A stretch of 64,000 nt of DNA from Desulfosporosinus sp. BRH_c37 (GCA_001516045.1 LOEW01000260.1:1-64000), one strand, 5' to 3'. Positions 16,700 through 25,276 are shown, counted from the stretch's first letter. The notes: generated from the letters alone by a model not told the origin. Numbers and translations: made by a program.

Positions 16700-17082
16700 A
16701 ATTGTACTACTGAAAACTATGATCGTCAATATTATTTTTGACAATTTTGTATATGCACCATAGCCTCCAGTATTGGTTATATACCTGTTCGGGATGGTCA
16801 TCTATGTACCCAATGTACATTTTCGCTTTAAACGTTGCCAAGGACATGCCTAATGTAAAGGTTATCAATATGACCAAGCCTACGACTAGATGCCTTCACG
16901 ATTATGCGGTTACTCCAGTTGTTCCTAAAATAGCGATGTTTAATACTTGAGCAACTCATAAAATTCACCAATCCTTTCTTCAATTAATTGTAGTATGAGG
17001 AAAGGATTCAAACTTTATTCTTGAAACTTAGCACATCATTTCCCCAAAAGGAGTATTACTAGCCCTTCTGGATAAATACTCC
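16700..17082. other. Intergenic region without a convincing gene
   Basis: A 70-codon plus-strand frame at 16738 has no ribosome site and no family features, and I do not accept it. Nothing else is recognised. Confidence 0.3.
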
Positions 17083-17835
17083 TTAGCTTGGGATCACAAC
17101 CATTTGGTTCCGTACTTTTTCCACGCTTACCGGAACCCCATACGCCTGAGTGATATTTTCTGCCGTCATCACCGCTGGGCCACCGGCTACGAAAACCTTT
17201 GTGTCCTGGAGTAACAAAAATTTGTCAGAGAAGCGTAAGGCTAGATTAAGATCATGCATCACAGCAACTATCGCAATATTCTTCTCCTTAGCTACGGTCC
17301 GAATAGTTTTCAACACTTCCATTTGATTTCTCAGATCCAAGTTACTGGTTGGCTCATCTAATAACAAAACCTCAGGTTCCTGAGCCAAGGCTCTGGCAAT
17401 GATGACTTTCTGCAGTTCACCTCCGCTTAGTTCATCTAAGTAGCGCAGAGCAAATTCCCCCAGACCTGTTTTTAGCAAGATTCCTTGTACCAACGCCAAA
17501 TCAGACGCCGTCGCCTCCCACTTGATATGAGGCTTGCGGCCCAAGAGCACAGCGTCAAAGACGGTCTGCCGATTGCTCTCGTAGTTTTGGGCAACATATG
17601 CCATTTTAAGGGCTATGGCCAAGCGACTAAGCTTAGACACTTCCTGCCCCTCCAGTAAGATACTTCCCTTTTTCGGTAACAAAATCTTGTTTAAGGTCTT
17701 GAGCAGCGTCGATTTTCCAGCGCCATTGTTCCCGAGGATTGATAGGAACTCTCCCCTCAGTACTGTAAAGCCTACATTCTCTAAAATTGTTCGGCTAGCA
17801 TATCTGAATTCGATCCCATTTACGGATAAGATCAT
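17083..17835 (-). CDS. FecE/BtuD-type ABC transporter ATPase
   Basis: The 250-residue ATPase of a metal-chelate importer has Walker A GNNGAGKST, signature LSGGELQK, Walker B VLLLDEPTSNLD and H-loop VMHDLN. The ATG overlaps the permease stop by four bases (ATGA). It is the last gene of fmdE-SBP-permease-ATPase. The substrate (ferric chelate, corrinoid, or a nickel or molybdenum chelate) cannot be read from this subunit. Confidence 0.9.
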   Translation of the reverse strand: MILSVNGIEFRYASRTILENVGFTVLRGEFLSILGNNGAGKSTLLKTLNKILLPKKGSILLEGQEVSKLSRLAIALKMAYVAQNYESNRQTVFDAVLLGRKPHIKWEATASDLALVQGILLKTGLGEFALRYLDELSGGELQKVIIARALAQEPEVLLLDEPTSNLDLRNQMEVLKTIRTVAKEKNIAIVAVMHDLNLALRFSDKFLLLQDTKVFVAGGPAVMTAENITQAYGVPVSVEKVRNQMVVIPS

Positions 17836-18911
17836 CGTAACTTCGACCCCCTTACCAGAAGATAGAGAAATAGTGGAGCCCCGAGAAAGGAAGTGACTGC
17901 CCCAACAGGCAAAACCACGGGCGCAATAATTCGCCTAGCCAGGGTATCCGCAGCCAAGAGCAACAAGGCTCCCATCACCCCAGAAGCTGGAATAAGGAAG
18001 CGATTGTCGCCGCCAATCAAGCGCTTCACAAGGTGGGGAGCCACGAGACCAATGAAAGCCATGATTCCTAAAAAGGATACGACGGTAGCTGTGATCAAAG
18101 AGGCAAAGAACATCCCCCACTGTCTCGTTCGTTCCACGTTGACACCTAGTCCTTTGGCAGTTTCTGCTCCACTGTCCAGAGCATTGTAATTCCAACGGTT
18201 AAACAGGAAAAAGAGCAAGGCTCCGAAGACTACACAGGACATAATCCCCAACTCACCCCAAGATGCCCGCCCAATATCGCCGAACGTCCAAAAGACGATG
18301 GTAGCTACATTCACATCATTGGTGAAATACTGCAAAAGGATCGTAGCTGCCGTAAAGAGAGATCCCAAGGCGACCCCGGCTAATACCATCGACTCCGGGG
18401 ACACTCCCTTATATTGAGCCAGAAAAAGAATGATCATAGTCGTAAGCATGGCCGCTATGAAGGCTGAAATTGTGACAAGATAAGGACTGTTAATCAATAA
18501 CGCTCCTCCGCCTGTACTTTGTGTACTACCTGCTCCCCAGCCGATGATAGCCAGCGCAGCCCCGAAGGCTGCGCCTTGAGCAATTCCGAGGGTACTCGGA
18601 GAAGCTAAGGGATTTCTGAGGATATTTTGCATGACCGCACCCGCCACTGCCAAGCCAATCCCAGCGACCATCGCCGCCAATACCCGAGGCAAGCGGATTG
18701 ACCATATAATAATCTGAGACTGTCCCTCGGTTTGGCCGAGTAACGTTAATAACACTTGCCAAGGCGAAAGCTCGGCTGAACCGGCACAGATTGCATAGAG
18801 GGCGAGCACTACAGTCATCACCAACAGACCCAACAAGATTAATCTTTTCTTCCATGTATATCTCAAATAATGGTTTACTCCGCCATTAGGCACGGTCTCA
18901 TTGCCAACCAA
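17832..18911 (-). CDS. FecCD/BtuC-type ABC transporter permease
   Basis: The 359-residue permease has about ten membrane segments and the family motifs LPRVLAAMVAGIGLAVAGAV, GTPLASPSTLGIAQGA-type, and GLVAPHLVKRLIGGDNRFL near the end. It starts with TTG behind GAGGTGATTTGAG, which overlaps the end of the binding-protein gene. It forms the membrane channel with the ATPase at 17083. Confidence 0.9.
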   Translation of the reverse strand: MVGNETVPNGGVNHYLRYTWKKRLILLGLLVMTVVLALYAICAGSAELSPWQVLLTLLGQTEGQSQIIIWSIRLPRVLAAMVAGIGLAVAGAVMQNILRNPLASPSTLGIAQGAAFGAALAIIGWGAGSTQSTGGGALLINSPYLVTISAFIAAMLTTMIILFLAQYKGVSPESMVLAGVALGSLFTAATILLQYFTNDVNVATIVFWTFGDIGRASWGELGIMSCVVFGALLFFLFNRWNYNALDSGAETAKGLGVNVERTRQWGMFFASLITATVVSFLGIMAFIGLVAPHLVKRLIGGDNRFLIPASGVMGALLLLAADTLARRIIAPVVLPVGAVTSFLGAPLFLYLLVRGSKLR

Positions 18912-18917
18912 CTCAAA

Positions 18918-20051
18918 TCACCTCATATCATTTCCTAGCTCCAACTTCTTGAAACCGCCAAAATCCCTATCCATATCTGCATACAGGGGTTTACCTAGTA
19001 GAAACTGATAAATTTCATTACTTTTCTTAATCGGATCGATGTCTTTAAACTGTTCAGGAAAGATAATCTTTCCTGCGTAATAAGCGTCTGCAAATGCTGT
19101 GTCGATATTGGGGTTATAGTTATTAAAGGGAATCAAATTATATATTCGATCATTTTTCAAAGCCTGCAGGGATTTGTAGAAAGCTGAGTTTTTCTTATAA
19201 TCTTCCGTAACTAGTGCATACCCCCCTGCATCAAGAAACAAAAAATCCGGATCCCAACTGATGAGCTTTTCTTTATCGATCATAACGGTTCCATTTTTCC
19301 CAGTTTCATCAACAACATTTTTTGCTCCAATATACTTAAATGGAGGGTATTGAGCCTGAGTGCTTTCAATCCCGTGCGCTCCTTTCATACTCACAGCGCC
19401 TATATAAACTTTTGCTTTGTCCCCATCGGCAAGGCCTTTCGTCCGTTCTCCCAAATCCTTTTCATTTTGTTTAAGATATGTAACAACGTCTTGCGCCCGC
19501 TTCTCTTTGCCTATGATCGAGCCGATTATATTTATGGAACGATATAGATTTTCACCAAACGTCGCCAGATCGCCATAGCTTAAGGCGACTACGGGTATAC
19601 CTGTTTTAGCTTGTAATTGATCAGCCTTCTCTTTATCTACAAGCATACAGACAAAAATCACATCCGGTTTGACGCCGACCAAGCTCTCCTCGTTAGGAGC
19701 GGTATCCGGTCCCCCCTGCCCAATACTCGGTAGTTTTTTTAAGTCGGGATAAGCCAACATGTAGGATCTTCCCGGCGATGGCTTTTTCTCAATCTCTTCA
19801 ATCCCTACTACCATAGACGCCCCTTCATCATAGGTCACCAGCCGCAAGGCACCTGGTCCAATCGCCACAACCTTTTGGACAGGAACCGCTATCTCAACTT
19901 CTCTCCCGACCAAATCAGTAATTTTTTGTTTCTGAACCTTAGCCACTGTCGGAACTGTTCCTGCCTCTTTCTGTCCTGTAGTCCCTCCACATCCCGCTAA
20001 TAGCAACATCGACATTAGCAGAGTCAATAATAACGCCATTACTTTTCTCAT
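18918..20051 (-). CDS. Metal-chelate ABC transporter substrate-binding lipoprotein
   Basis: A 377-residue BtuF/FecB-like lipoprotein. The signal peptide ends in the lipobox LLAGC, with the lipid-bearing Cys at residue 21. It has the typical start DLVGREVEIAVPVQKVVAIG and a two-lobed fold joined by a long helix. An fmdE gene lies 124 bases upstream in the same direction. That link, and the nickel-linked leader before fmdE, make a nickel, cobalt or molybdenum-type chelate plausible, but this is inference. Confidence 0.88.
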   Translation of the reverse strand: MRKVMALLLTLLMSMLLLAGCGGTTGQKEAGTVPTVAKVQKQKITDLVGREVEIAVPVQKVVAIGPGALRLVTYDEGASMVVGIEEIEKKPSPGRSYMLAYPDLKKLPSIGQGGPDTAPNEESLVGVKPDVIFVCMLVDKEKADQLQAKTGIPVVALSYGDLATFGENLYRSINIIGSIIGKEKRAQDVVTYLKQNEKDLGERTKGLADGDKAKVYIGAVSMKGAHGIESTQAQYPPFKYIGAKNVVDETGKNGTVMIDKEKLISWDPDFLFLDAGGYALVTEDYKKNSAFYKSLQALKNDRIYNLIPFNNYNPNIDTAFADAYYAGKIIFPEQFKDIDPIKKSNEIYQFLLGKPLYADMDRDFGGFKKLELGNDMR

Positions 20052-20175
20052 TTAAGATTCATCCTCTCCATATCGTAGAGCATGATTAGACAAACCAATT
20101 GAAATTAGCTAATCTAAACATGCCAAAATGTGATTTTCAGTATGTCTACTATTGCTAAAAATGAAAACCGTTTTT

Positions 20176-20811
20176 TCATCTATTTAACACTAGGACACGC
20201 GACTTGTATTCTTCCACACACTCCGGACAAGCGATGCGTCCCTCACGAACACTTGCCCGCTGTTCCATCACACCTTCTCCGCAGAAAGCACATTGCACCG
20301 TTGGATTGAGTTTAGGACCATGAGGTAGGTCATAGGTGATTTCCTGCCAGACAAAATGCTCTTCTGGCGGAGTTTCCACTAAGTGCATAGAAAGCTCTTC
20401 ATGCACTTTATAAAATTCCTCCGACTCAGCTGGGGTTGCCGTATTGTTCATCACATTAGGGCGCAAAGCTTGATGCCGTTCATTATCCATTGCCCCATAT
20501 TTCAGAGCAACGCGAACACCACGCCCATCTTGACGACGAATAAAACTAAAAACTTGCTTGCCATGATCCTTGAACATTAGATTACCTTTGCCAAAGGTAC
20601 TTGATAGTAACGTCTGCACAGCATCCACTCCACAAGCATCATTCTGTACAATGCTGACAATCCCGCTTTTAGGATTGTAAGGCTCCCCCTCTAAAGTAGG
20701 GAGTACCTTTAAGGCAATCTGAGCTGCATGAAACCCAATCGCTAACCCTGGGCAGACATGGCCGTGAAACGCCACACAACGCTCCCAATCCATCTTGACT
20801 TGTTCTTCCAT
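20176..20811 (-). CDS. FmdE family protein (formylmethanofuran dehydrogenase subunit E-like)
   Basis: The 211-residue protein starts at the ATG at 20811 behind GAGGAGTGAAGG. The N-terminal FmdE domain has CVAFHGHVCPGLAIGFHA and NDACGVDAVQ (Cys and His likely bind metal). A C-terminal zinc ribbon has CAFCGEG and CPEC. Bacterial FmdE proteins have no proven role and are often linked to metal ABC transporters, as here. The hairpin leader at 20838 suggests attenuation. A fragment of a second copy lies at 3196-3260. Confidence 0.87.
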   Translation of the reverse strand: MEEQVKMDWERCVAFHGHVCPGLAIGFHAAQIALKVLPTLEGEPYNPKSGIVSIVQNDACGVDAVQTLLSSTFGKGNLMFKDHGKQVFSFIRRQDGRGVRVALKYGAMDNERHQALRPNVMNNTATPAESEEFYKVHEELSMHLVETPPEEHFVWQEITYDLPHGPKLNPTVQCAFCGEGVMEQRASVREGRIACPECVEEYKSRVLVLNR

Positions 20812-20837
20812 CTTTCCTTCACTCCTCAATTTTAGTA

Positions 20838-20893
20838 AAAAAAGAGACCATGAAGCTGACTTCTGTATTGAAGCCAGACCTCCATGGTCTAAT
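20838..20893 (-). promoter_or_regulatory. Conserved terminator leader of fmdE (copy 3)
   Basis: On the minus strand GACCATGGAGGTCTGGCTTC, loop, GAAGTCAGCTTCATGGTC, then CTTTTTTT. This is the longest stem of the four copies. It ends about 27 bases before the fmdE ATG. Confidence 0.7.
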
Positions 20894-21148
20894 TTTTCAG
20901 TATTTTGTTTAATGATGCTATTTCTACATGAATTTTAGAATTCCTTCTTTTTTATTAACTACTTTGTATATTATTTATTTTTTATAGTTATGCTCAACCT
21001 AAGAGCCAAATTATTAGAGGCTGAACAACAAAAAAAAATACAAAAGACATCTTATAACTTATTTATATCGCATTTGGCAGGAAATCCGCATTGACTGTCG
21101 AATGATAAAAATAAAGGTGAATAGTTATAATTTGATTATGCACAAAAT
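20894..21148. other. Divergent promoter region between fmdE and cooT
   Basis: An AT-rich region about 250 bases long between two outward-facing hairpin leaders. Promoters for both operons should lie here. No NikR-type GTATGA..TCATAC pair or Fur box is seen. Confidence 0.45.
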
Positions 21149-21196
21149 AGACCATGGAGGTCTGACCCGAACAGGGGCAGTCTATGGCCTTTTTTA
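21149..21196 (+). promoter_or_regulatory. Conserved terminator leader of cooT (copy 4)
   Basis: GACCATGGAGGTCTGACCC, loop, GGGGCAGTCTATGGCC and TTTTT form an intrinsic terminator that ends about 28 bases before cooT. Confidence 0.7.
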
Positions 21197-21223
21197 ATTT
21201 TTCAAAAGAAGGAGTAATTTATA

Positions 21224-21421
21224 ATGTGTGAAGCAAATGCCTATCTTAAGGATGGAGAAAACGAAGTGTTGTTTATGGAGTCGGTCGATACCATCGAGCC
21301 CTATGAAAATGGTCTTAAACTTATGGATATTTTCGGAAAACAAATGTTTATCCAAGCCAAAATTAAAGACATGGCCCTTCTAAACCATCGTATTATTTTA
21401 GAAAGAACCGACAGCATTTAG
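21224..21421 (+). CDS. cooT: CooT family nickel-binding protein
   Basis: The 65-residue protein starts MCEANAYLKDG. The Cys at position 2 is the nickel ligand shown for Rhodospirillum CooT. The rest is a small beta barrel (VLFMESVDTIEPYENGLKLM and FIQAKIKDMALLNHRIIL). COG databases once labelled the family a predicted RNA-binding protein, which matters because its own leader is a conserved hairpin. The ribosome site is AGAAGGAG. It is the first gene of cooT-cbiQ-cbiO-trmO. Confidence 0.9.
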   Translation: MCEANAYLKDGENEVLFMESVDTIEPYENGLKLMDIFGKQMFIQAKIKDMALLNHRIILERTDSI

Positions 21422-21443
21422 TGATGAAAGGGATACAATCAAA

Positions 21444-22376
21444 ATGAATCTTCCTCTTTGGCTTCAAGAAAATAGTCCGCTTGCGCCTTCACCTGCAAAA
21501 TTAAAGCAATCCAACTTTATTCAGAAAACCCTTCAAGGTATTATCAGTTTTGTAAGGGAGTCCGTCTATTCTGAGGAGATAGCTCTTCGCTCAGGGTTCC
21601 TGCAAGCCATGGATCCCAGGATGAAGTTGCTCGCCATTTTCTCACTCCTAATAACTGTCAATCTCCTGCGTCATTTACCTTTACTTTGGGGGGTGTATCT
21701 GGTTATTCTGATCCTCGCCACGTTATCAAAGGTTCCTACTCGGTTTCTTATTCAGCGGGTTTGGTTAGTTATTCCATTATTTACGGGTATCATGGTCATT
21801 CCATCCTTATTTAATTGGGTACGCCCGGGTGACCCCCTCTGGATTATTTGGACTTTCTCGGTTCCACTCCATATCGGGCCAATTCATGTTCCGCATGAAT
21901 TAATCATCACTCGACAGGGCTTTTGGGGAGCACTCCTCCTGATCAGCCGAGTGGGTATCTCTGTCACTCTCGCCGTTCTCCTCACCGTGACGACACGCTG
22001 GAACAATCTGCTGCGGGCATTACGTACCTTTTTTGTTCCTAAGATTTTTATCGTTACTCTGGAAATGACCTACCGTTATATTTTTGTGCTCATTACCCTC
22101 CTTGAAGACATGTTCTTAGCGCGGAAGGCACGTGACTCAGGACGTTCTTCCGGAGCTGAACAACGGCGATTTGTGGGTTCTTCCATTGCTCACCTTTTCG
22201 GTAAATCTCTGCAAATGAGCGAAGATGTCTATACTTCTATGATCGCGCGGGGATATACCGGTGAAATTTATACCCTTCAGCGTTTCCAACTGCGCTGGAT
22301 GGATGTCTTTAGCTTGGGAGTCGCCCTTATGCTGAGTTTATCGCTTTATGCTGCCGACAAAGTCTTAGGAGGATGA
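21444..22376 (+). CDS. cbiQ: ECF-type nickel/cobalt transporter T component (CbiQ/NikQ)
   Basis: The 310-residue membrane coupling protein has an amphipathic N-terminal region of about 45 residues, membrane segments from about residue 60, and the coupling box MIARGYTGEIYTL near 270. MDPRMKLLAIFSLLITVN is the standard EcfT start. It lies 22 bases after cooT and five before cbiO. It has no local M component; the M gene at 282-1304 carries the same leader and is the likely partner. Confidence 0.92.
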   Translation: MNLPLWLQENSPLAPSPAKLKQSNFIQKTLQGIISFVRESVYSEEIALRSGFLQAMDPRMKLLAIFSLLITVNLLRHLPLLWGVYLVILILATLSKVPTRFLIQRVWLVIPLFTGIMVIPSLFNWVRPGDPLWIIWTFSVPLHIGPIHVPHELIITRQGFWGALLLISRVGISVTLAVLLTVTTRWNNLLRALRTFFVPKIFIVTLEMTYRYIFVLITLLEDMFLARKARDSGRSSGAEQRRFVGSSIAHLFGKSLQMSEDVYTSMIARGYTGEIYTLQRFQLRWMDVFSLGVALMLSLSLYAADKVLGG

Positions 22377-22380
22377 AAAC

Positions 22381-23175
22381 TTGTCTAAACAAACCGTTCC
22401 TCTGTTCGAATTAGGTGCCGTTTCCTATGCCTATATTCCTGATCATCCTGTTCTGTCCGATATTCATCTTCAGCTCTACCCGGCACAAAGCCTTGTTATT
22501 CTCGGTGCCAATGGAAGTGGGAAGTCCACACTACTGAAGATTCTTGCTGGGCTTGTGCATCCCACATCCGGCCAAATCTTGGCCTTTGGGCAGGAACTTA
22601 CTGAAAAGAAACTGCAAGACCCTTCATACTTATCCGAGTTTCGGCAACGTGTGGGCTTTATTTTTCAGAATTCTGATGCCCAACTATTCTCGGCTACCGT
22701 TCGAGATGAGTTATCCTTTGCGCCCCTGCAGCTTGGCCTTTCTGTCAAACTGGTCGAACAACGAATTGTTGAAACTGCTGACCTGCTGGGAATCACACCA
22801 CTGTTAGACCGCCCTCCCTATAAACTGAGTGGTGGGGAGAAGAAAAAAGTCGCCTTGGCGTGTGTTCTTACCGCTAATCCTGAAGTTTTATTTCTTGATG
22901 AACCTACGAATGGACTCGACCCGCGCACACAGTTTTGGCTGGTGGAATTTCTTTCTGCCCTCCAAAATGCAGGAAAAACGATTATTACTGCTACTCATGA
23001 CCTTTCTATTGTGGAAGAAATTGCTCAGCGAGTGGTTGTCTTGCGCGAAAACCACACAGTCGCAGCTGACAGCACACCGTTCGAAATACTTAGTGACCGA
23101 AAACTCCTCCTAAATGTAAACCTCATTCATGAACGCTCACATTTTCACATCGGCGGAGCTAAAAACCACGGTTAA
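22381..23175 (+). CDS. cbiO: ECF-type nickel/cobalt transporter ATPase (CbiO/NikO)
   Basis: The 264-residue ATPase has Walker A GANGSGKST, VGFIFQNSDAQLFS (Q-loop with the ECF-type SAT sequence after it), signature LSGGEKKK, Walker B VLFLDEPTNGLD and H-loop ATHDLS. It starts with TTG eight bases after AGGAGG. The C-terminus ends HIGGAKNHG. It pairs with the T protein at 21444. Confidence 0.92.
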   Translation: MSKQTVPLFELGAVSYAYIPDHPVLSDIHLQLYPAQSLVILGANGSGKSTLLKILAGLVHPTSGQILAFGQELTEKKLQDPSYLSEFRQRVGFIFQNSDAQLFSATVRDELSFAPLQLGLSVKLVEQRIVETADLLGITPLLDRPPYKLSGGEKKKVALACVLTANPEVLFLDEPTNGLDPRTQFWLVEFLSALQNAGKTIITATHDLSIVEEIAQRVVVLRENHTVAADSTPFEILSDRKLLLNVNLIHERSHFHIGGAKNHG

Positions 23176-23193
23176 AAAGAAAGGAGCTTTTTT

Positions 23194-23844
23194 ATGGACA
23201 TCATTTTTCAATCGATTGGCACTATACATACACCCTATATTGCCATTAACACTCCCCATCAGCCGATTGCAGACGCACCGGGTGATTTTTGGATTACACT
23301 TAATCCCGATTATGCCAGTGCTCTTAGAACTTTAGATACCTTCAACTATATTTATGTCCTCTATCACTTAGATCAAGTGACCCCCCCACTAGAATTACTC
23401 ACTAGCTCCCCATGGGCTCCTGACACTGAAATTGGACTCTTTGCCAGCCGTTCCCCGCAAAGGCCCAACCCCATCGGTCTAAGTATTGTCAGGGTAAAGG
23501 AAATAAAAGGCAACGAAATTACAATTTCAGGGATTGACACCTATAATGGAACCCCTTTACTAGACATTAAACCTTATATGCATTTCCTTGACAGCAAAGA
23601 GGATGCTAATAACGGCTGGTTTGATACCCTCCCTGATAAAGAACATACCATGGCTCACGCTCTTGGGCTTACGCATGAGCATGAGCATGAGCATGAGCAT
23701 GAGCATCCGCATCAACATGTGAATGATCATGACCATCCACATAGACATTCTCCTGCTCATTCACATGAGCATAGCCACGAGATTACTCACCGACAATCGC
23801 ACGACCATAAACACCCTGGACATCTTCATGAACATAACGATTAA
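23194..23844 (+). CDS. TrmO/TsaA-family protein with His-rich tail
   Basis: The 216-residue protein has a TrmO domain (tRNA t6A37 N-methyltransferase family) at residues 1-155, with IGTIHTPY, FNYIYVLYHLD, GLFASRSPQRPNPIGLSIV (family signature) and GTPLLDIKPYMHFLD. Residues 156-216 are about 40 percent His. Its position after cooT-cbiQ-cbiO suggests that this version works as a metal chaperone or store, perhaps besides or instead of tRNA methylation. The tail includes five tandem GAGCAT units at 23677-23706. The ribosome site is AAAGGAG. Confidence 0.85.
   Translation: MDIIFQSIGTIHTPYIAINTPHQPIADAPGDFWITLNPDYASALRTLDTFNYIYVLYHLDQVTPPLELLTSSPWAPDTEIGLFASRSPQRPNPIGLSIVRVKEIKGNEITISGIDTYNGTPLLDIKPYMHFLDSKEDANNGWFDTLPDKEHTMAHALGLTHEHEHEHEHEHPHQHVNDHDHPHRHSPAHSHEHSHEITHRQSHDHKHPGHLHEHND
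23677..23706 (+). repeat. Five GAGCAT tandem units inside the His-rich tail
   Basis: Five exact GAGCAT copies encode alternating Glu-His. The unit is six bases, so length changes stay in frame and would alter the number of His residues without breaking the gene. Confidence 0.85.
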
Positions 23845-23849
23845 GGTCT

Positions 23850-23935
23850 TAAGTGAAATGCCGCTCTGAGGGGCATTTCATGAATTACCCCTACCATAAT
23901 TTTTTGGGGGCACGAGTCAAAAACTCGTGCCCCTT
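23850..23935. terminator. Two stem-loops between convergent genes
   Basis: TGAAATGCC..GGGCATTTCA at 23850-23872 and GGGGCACGAGT..ACTCGTGCCCC at about 23907-23933. They lie between the trmO-like and Mn catalase stops and probably end transcription from both sides, although T-runs are weak. Confidence 0.6.
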
Positions 23936-23958
23936 GATTACCCTATTTTTAAAATCGT

Positions 23959-24774
23959 TTAGTTGACTGTTTTGTCGCTATTTTGTGGCCGTGGCTGCGA
24001 ATATTGTATATTGTTTCGAGTATGGTCATTATATCCCGGCCCAACTTCCTTCGTTCCGGTAGCTTGCGGATCTTTTCCATACTGGGCAGGTCCGCCATAT
24101 CTCTCATTGGGATTATCCTCATAAGAGATCCCGTTACCCTCGTTCCAAGGACCACGACTATCTCCCTGCCCCGTCGACATATTCATGTATTTCTTCGAGA
24201 AATCGGAGTCACGGAAATCTTTGTTGACTCCGCTTCCTTTTAGAGTCTCAATCGCTTGCATAAACGAGAAGTTATGAGATTCTTCACGGCTTAAGAGGAA
24301 ACGGATCATGTCTTTGACCCCAGCATCATCCGTTTGTTGGAGAAGACGCTCGTATATTAGCTTAGCCCGGAGCTCTGCTCCTGCATTTGAGGAAAGATCC
24401 GTATATATATCTCCATTTGAATTCACGAAGTTAGCTGTCCAAGGTACTCCAGCGGAGTTAACTAGCAGTGGACCTCCTCCAAGCAAGGCCATATGATTCG
24501 CTGAGAAATCTCTAGGGATGCTATCGACTGGACCAATCAGCATGCCAAGACATTCACCCACCATTTCTAAATGGCTTAATTCTTCTGCAGCGATGTCTTG
24601 CAGTAAATCTCGTATCTTCGGATCATTACACCCTAAACTCTGGGAAAAATACTGCATAGCTGCTTTAAGTTCACCGTTACCACCACCAAATTGCTCAAGT
24701 AACAAGACTGCAAAGCGTGGGTCGGGTCTATCCACATGTACAGTATACTCCATATCTTTTACATGTTTAAACAC
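23959..24774 (-). CDS. Manganese catalase family protein (CotJC-type)
   Basis: The 271-residue ferritin-like protein has QFGGGNGELKAAMQYFSQSL (first Glu ligand) and DIAAEELSHLEMVGECL (ExxH ligands), then REESHNFSF as the second E..H pair. These are the ligands of the dimanganese site that breaks down hydrogen peroxide. The last 60 residues are Gly/Asn/Pro-rich and disordered, as in spore-coat catalases. It is monocistronic and supports a spore-forming anaerobe. Confidence 0.9.
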   Translation of the reverse strand: MFKHVKDMEYTVHVDRPDPRFAVLLLEQFGGGNGELKAAMQYFSQSLGCNDPKIRDLLQDIAAEELSHLEMVGECLGMLIGPVDSIPRDFSANHMALLGGGPLLVNSAGVPWTANFVNSNGDIYTDLSSNAGAELRAKLIYERLLQQTDDAGVKDMIRFLLSREESHNFSFMQAIETLKGSGVNKDFRDSDFSKKYMNMSTGQGDSRGPWNEGNGISYEDNPNERYGGPAQYGKDPQATGTKEVGPGYNDHTRNNIQYSQPRPQNSDKTVN

Positions 24775-24896
24775 CTTTTAAAAAACCTCCGTTCTTGTTG
24801 TAATATGAGACGTATAACGCTCATTTCAATAGTTAGTATCTGAATAGAACGTAAGTTTTATCCGTTAATTTTTCTAAGCCTAATTTTTTATTACGC

Positions 24897-24926
24897 TTGA
24901 CGAAGTTTGTCTTATCTTGATATAAT
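24897..24926 (+). promoter_or_regulatory. Strong promoter of a small gene
   Basis: TTGACG, an 18-base spacer, then TATAAT. It rules out the upstream in-frame start codons at 24907, which would lie inside the promoter. Confidence 0.75.
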
Positions 24927-24951
24927 AAATGTGATTAACGGGGGATTATTT

Positions 24952-25095
24952 GTGCAATTAAATAATCGCAGTTCGGTTGGGGTAAACTTTGCGAAAGCGA
25001 AGGACGCTAAAGTCATGGGTCTAAGGCTAATTTCATTCATTGAAATTACGCTAGGATCGCCAGACTACAAGCAGGAACTTCTCAGGGGAGAGTAG
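24952..25095 (+). CDS. Small hypothetical protein, 47 residues
   Basis: GTG start behind CGGGGGA, encoding MQLNNRSSVGVNFAKAKDAK and onward. The product is beta-alpha, basic, not recognised and has no signal peptide. The gene is a self-contained unit: near-consensus promoter, ribosome site, ORF and strong terminator within 220 bases. Confidence 0.55.
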   Translation: MQLNNRSSVGVNFAKAKDAKVMGLRLISFIEITLGSPDYKQELLRGE

Positions 25096-25120
25096 TCATA
25101 TTTGACTACTCTCCTTTTTT
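25087..25120 (+). terminator. Intrinsic terminator of the 47-residue gene
   Basis: GGAGAGTAGTC, loop, GACTACTCTCC and TTTTTT form a perfect 11-base stem. Confidence 0.9.
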
Positions 25121-25276
25121 GGGGGGAATGTAATCCATAATATATTAAGGAGGTTTAGTTGCGATACTTGAATACATAAAATGGTAATAAGGAATAATAT
25201 TACAATAAGTGACTGACTATGAATATTACAACGTTGTTAGGCGAATATAGAATTTCTCATTTTGGAGGAGTGTCAT

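Noticed and set aside
16738-16950. Possible 70-codon plus-strand gene near the Fur box
   Set aside because: No ribosome site, unusual composition and no recognisable domain.
23677-23820. CRISPR-like repeat pattern
   Set aside because: The repeats are short His/Glu codon runs inside a gene, with no spacer-repeat structure.
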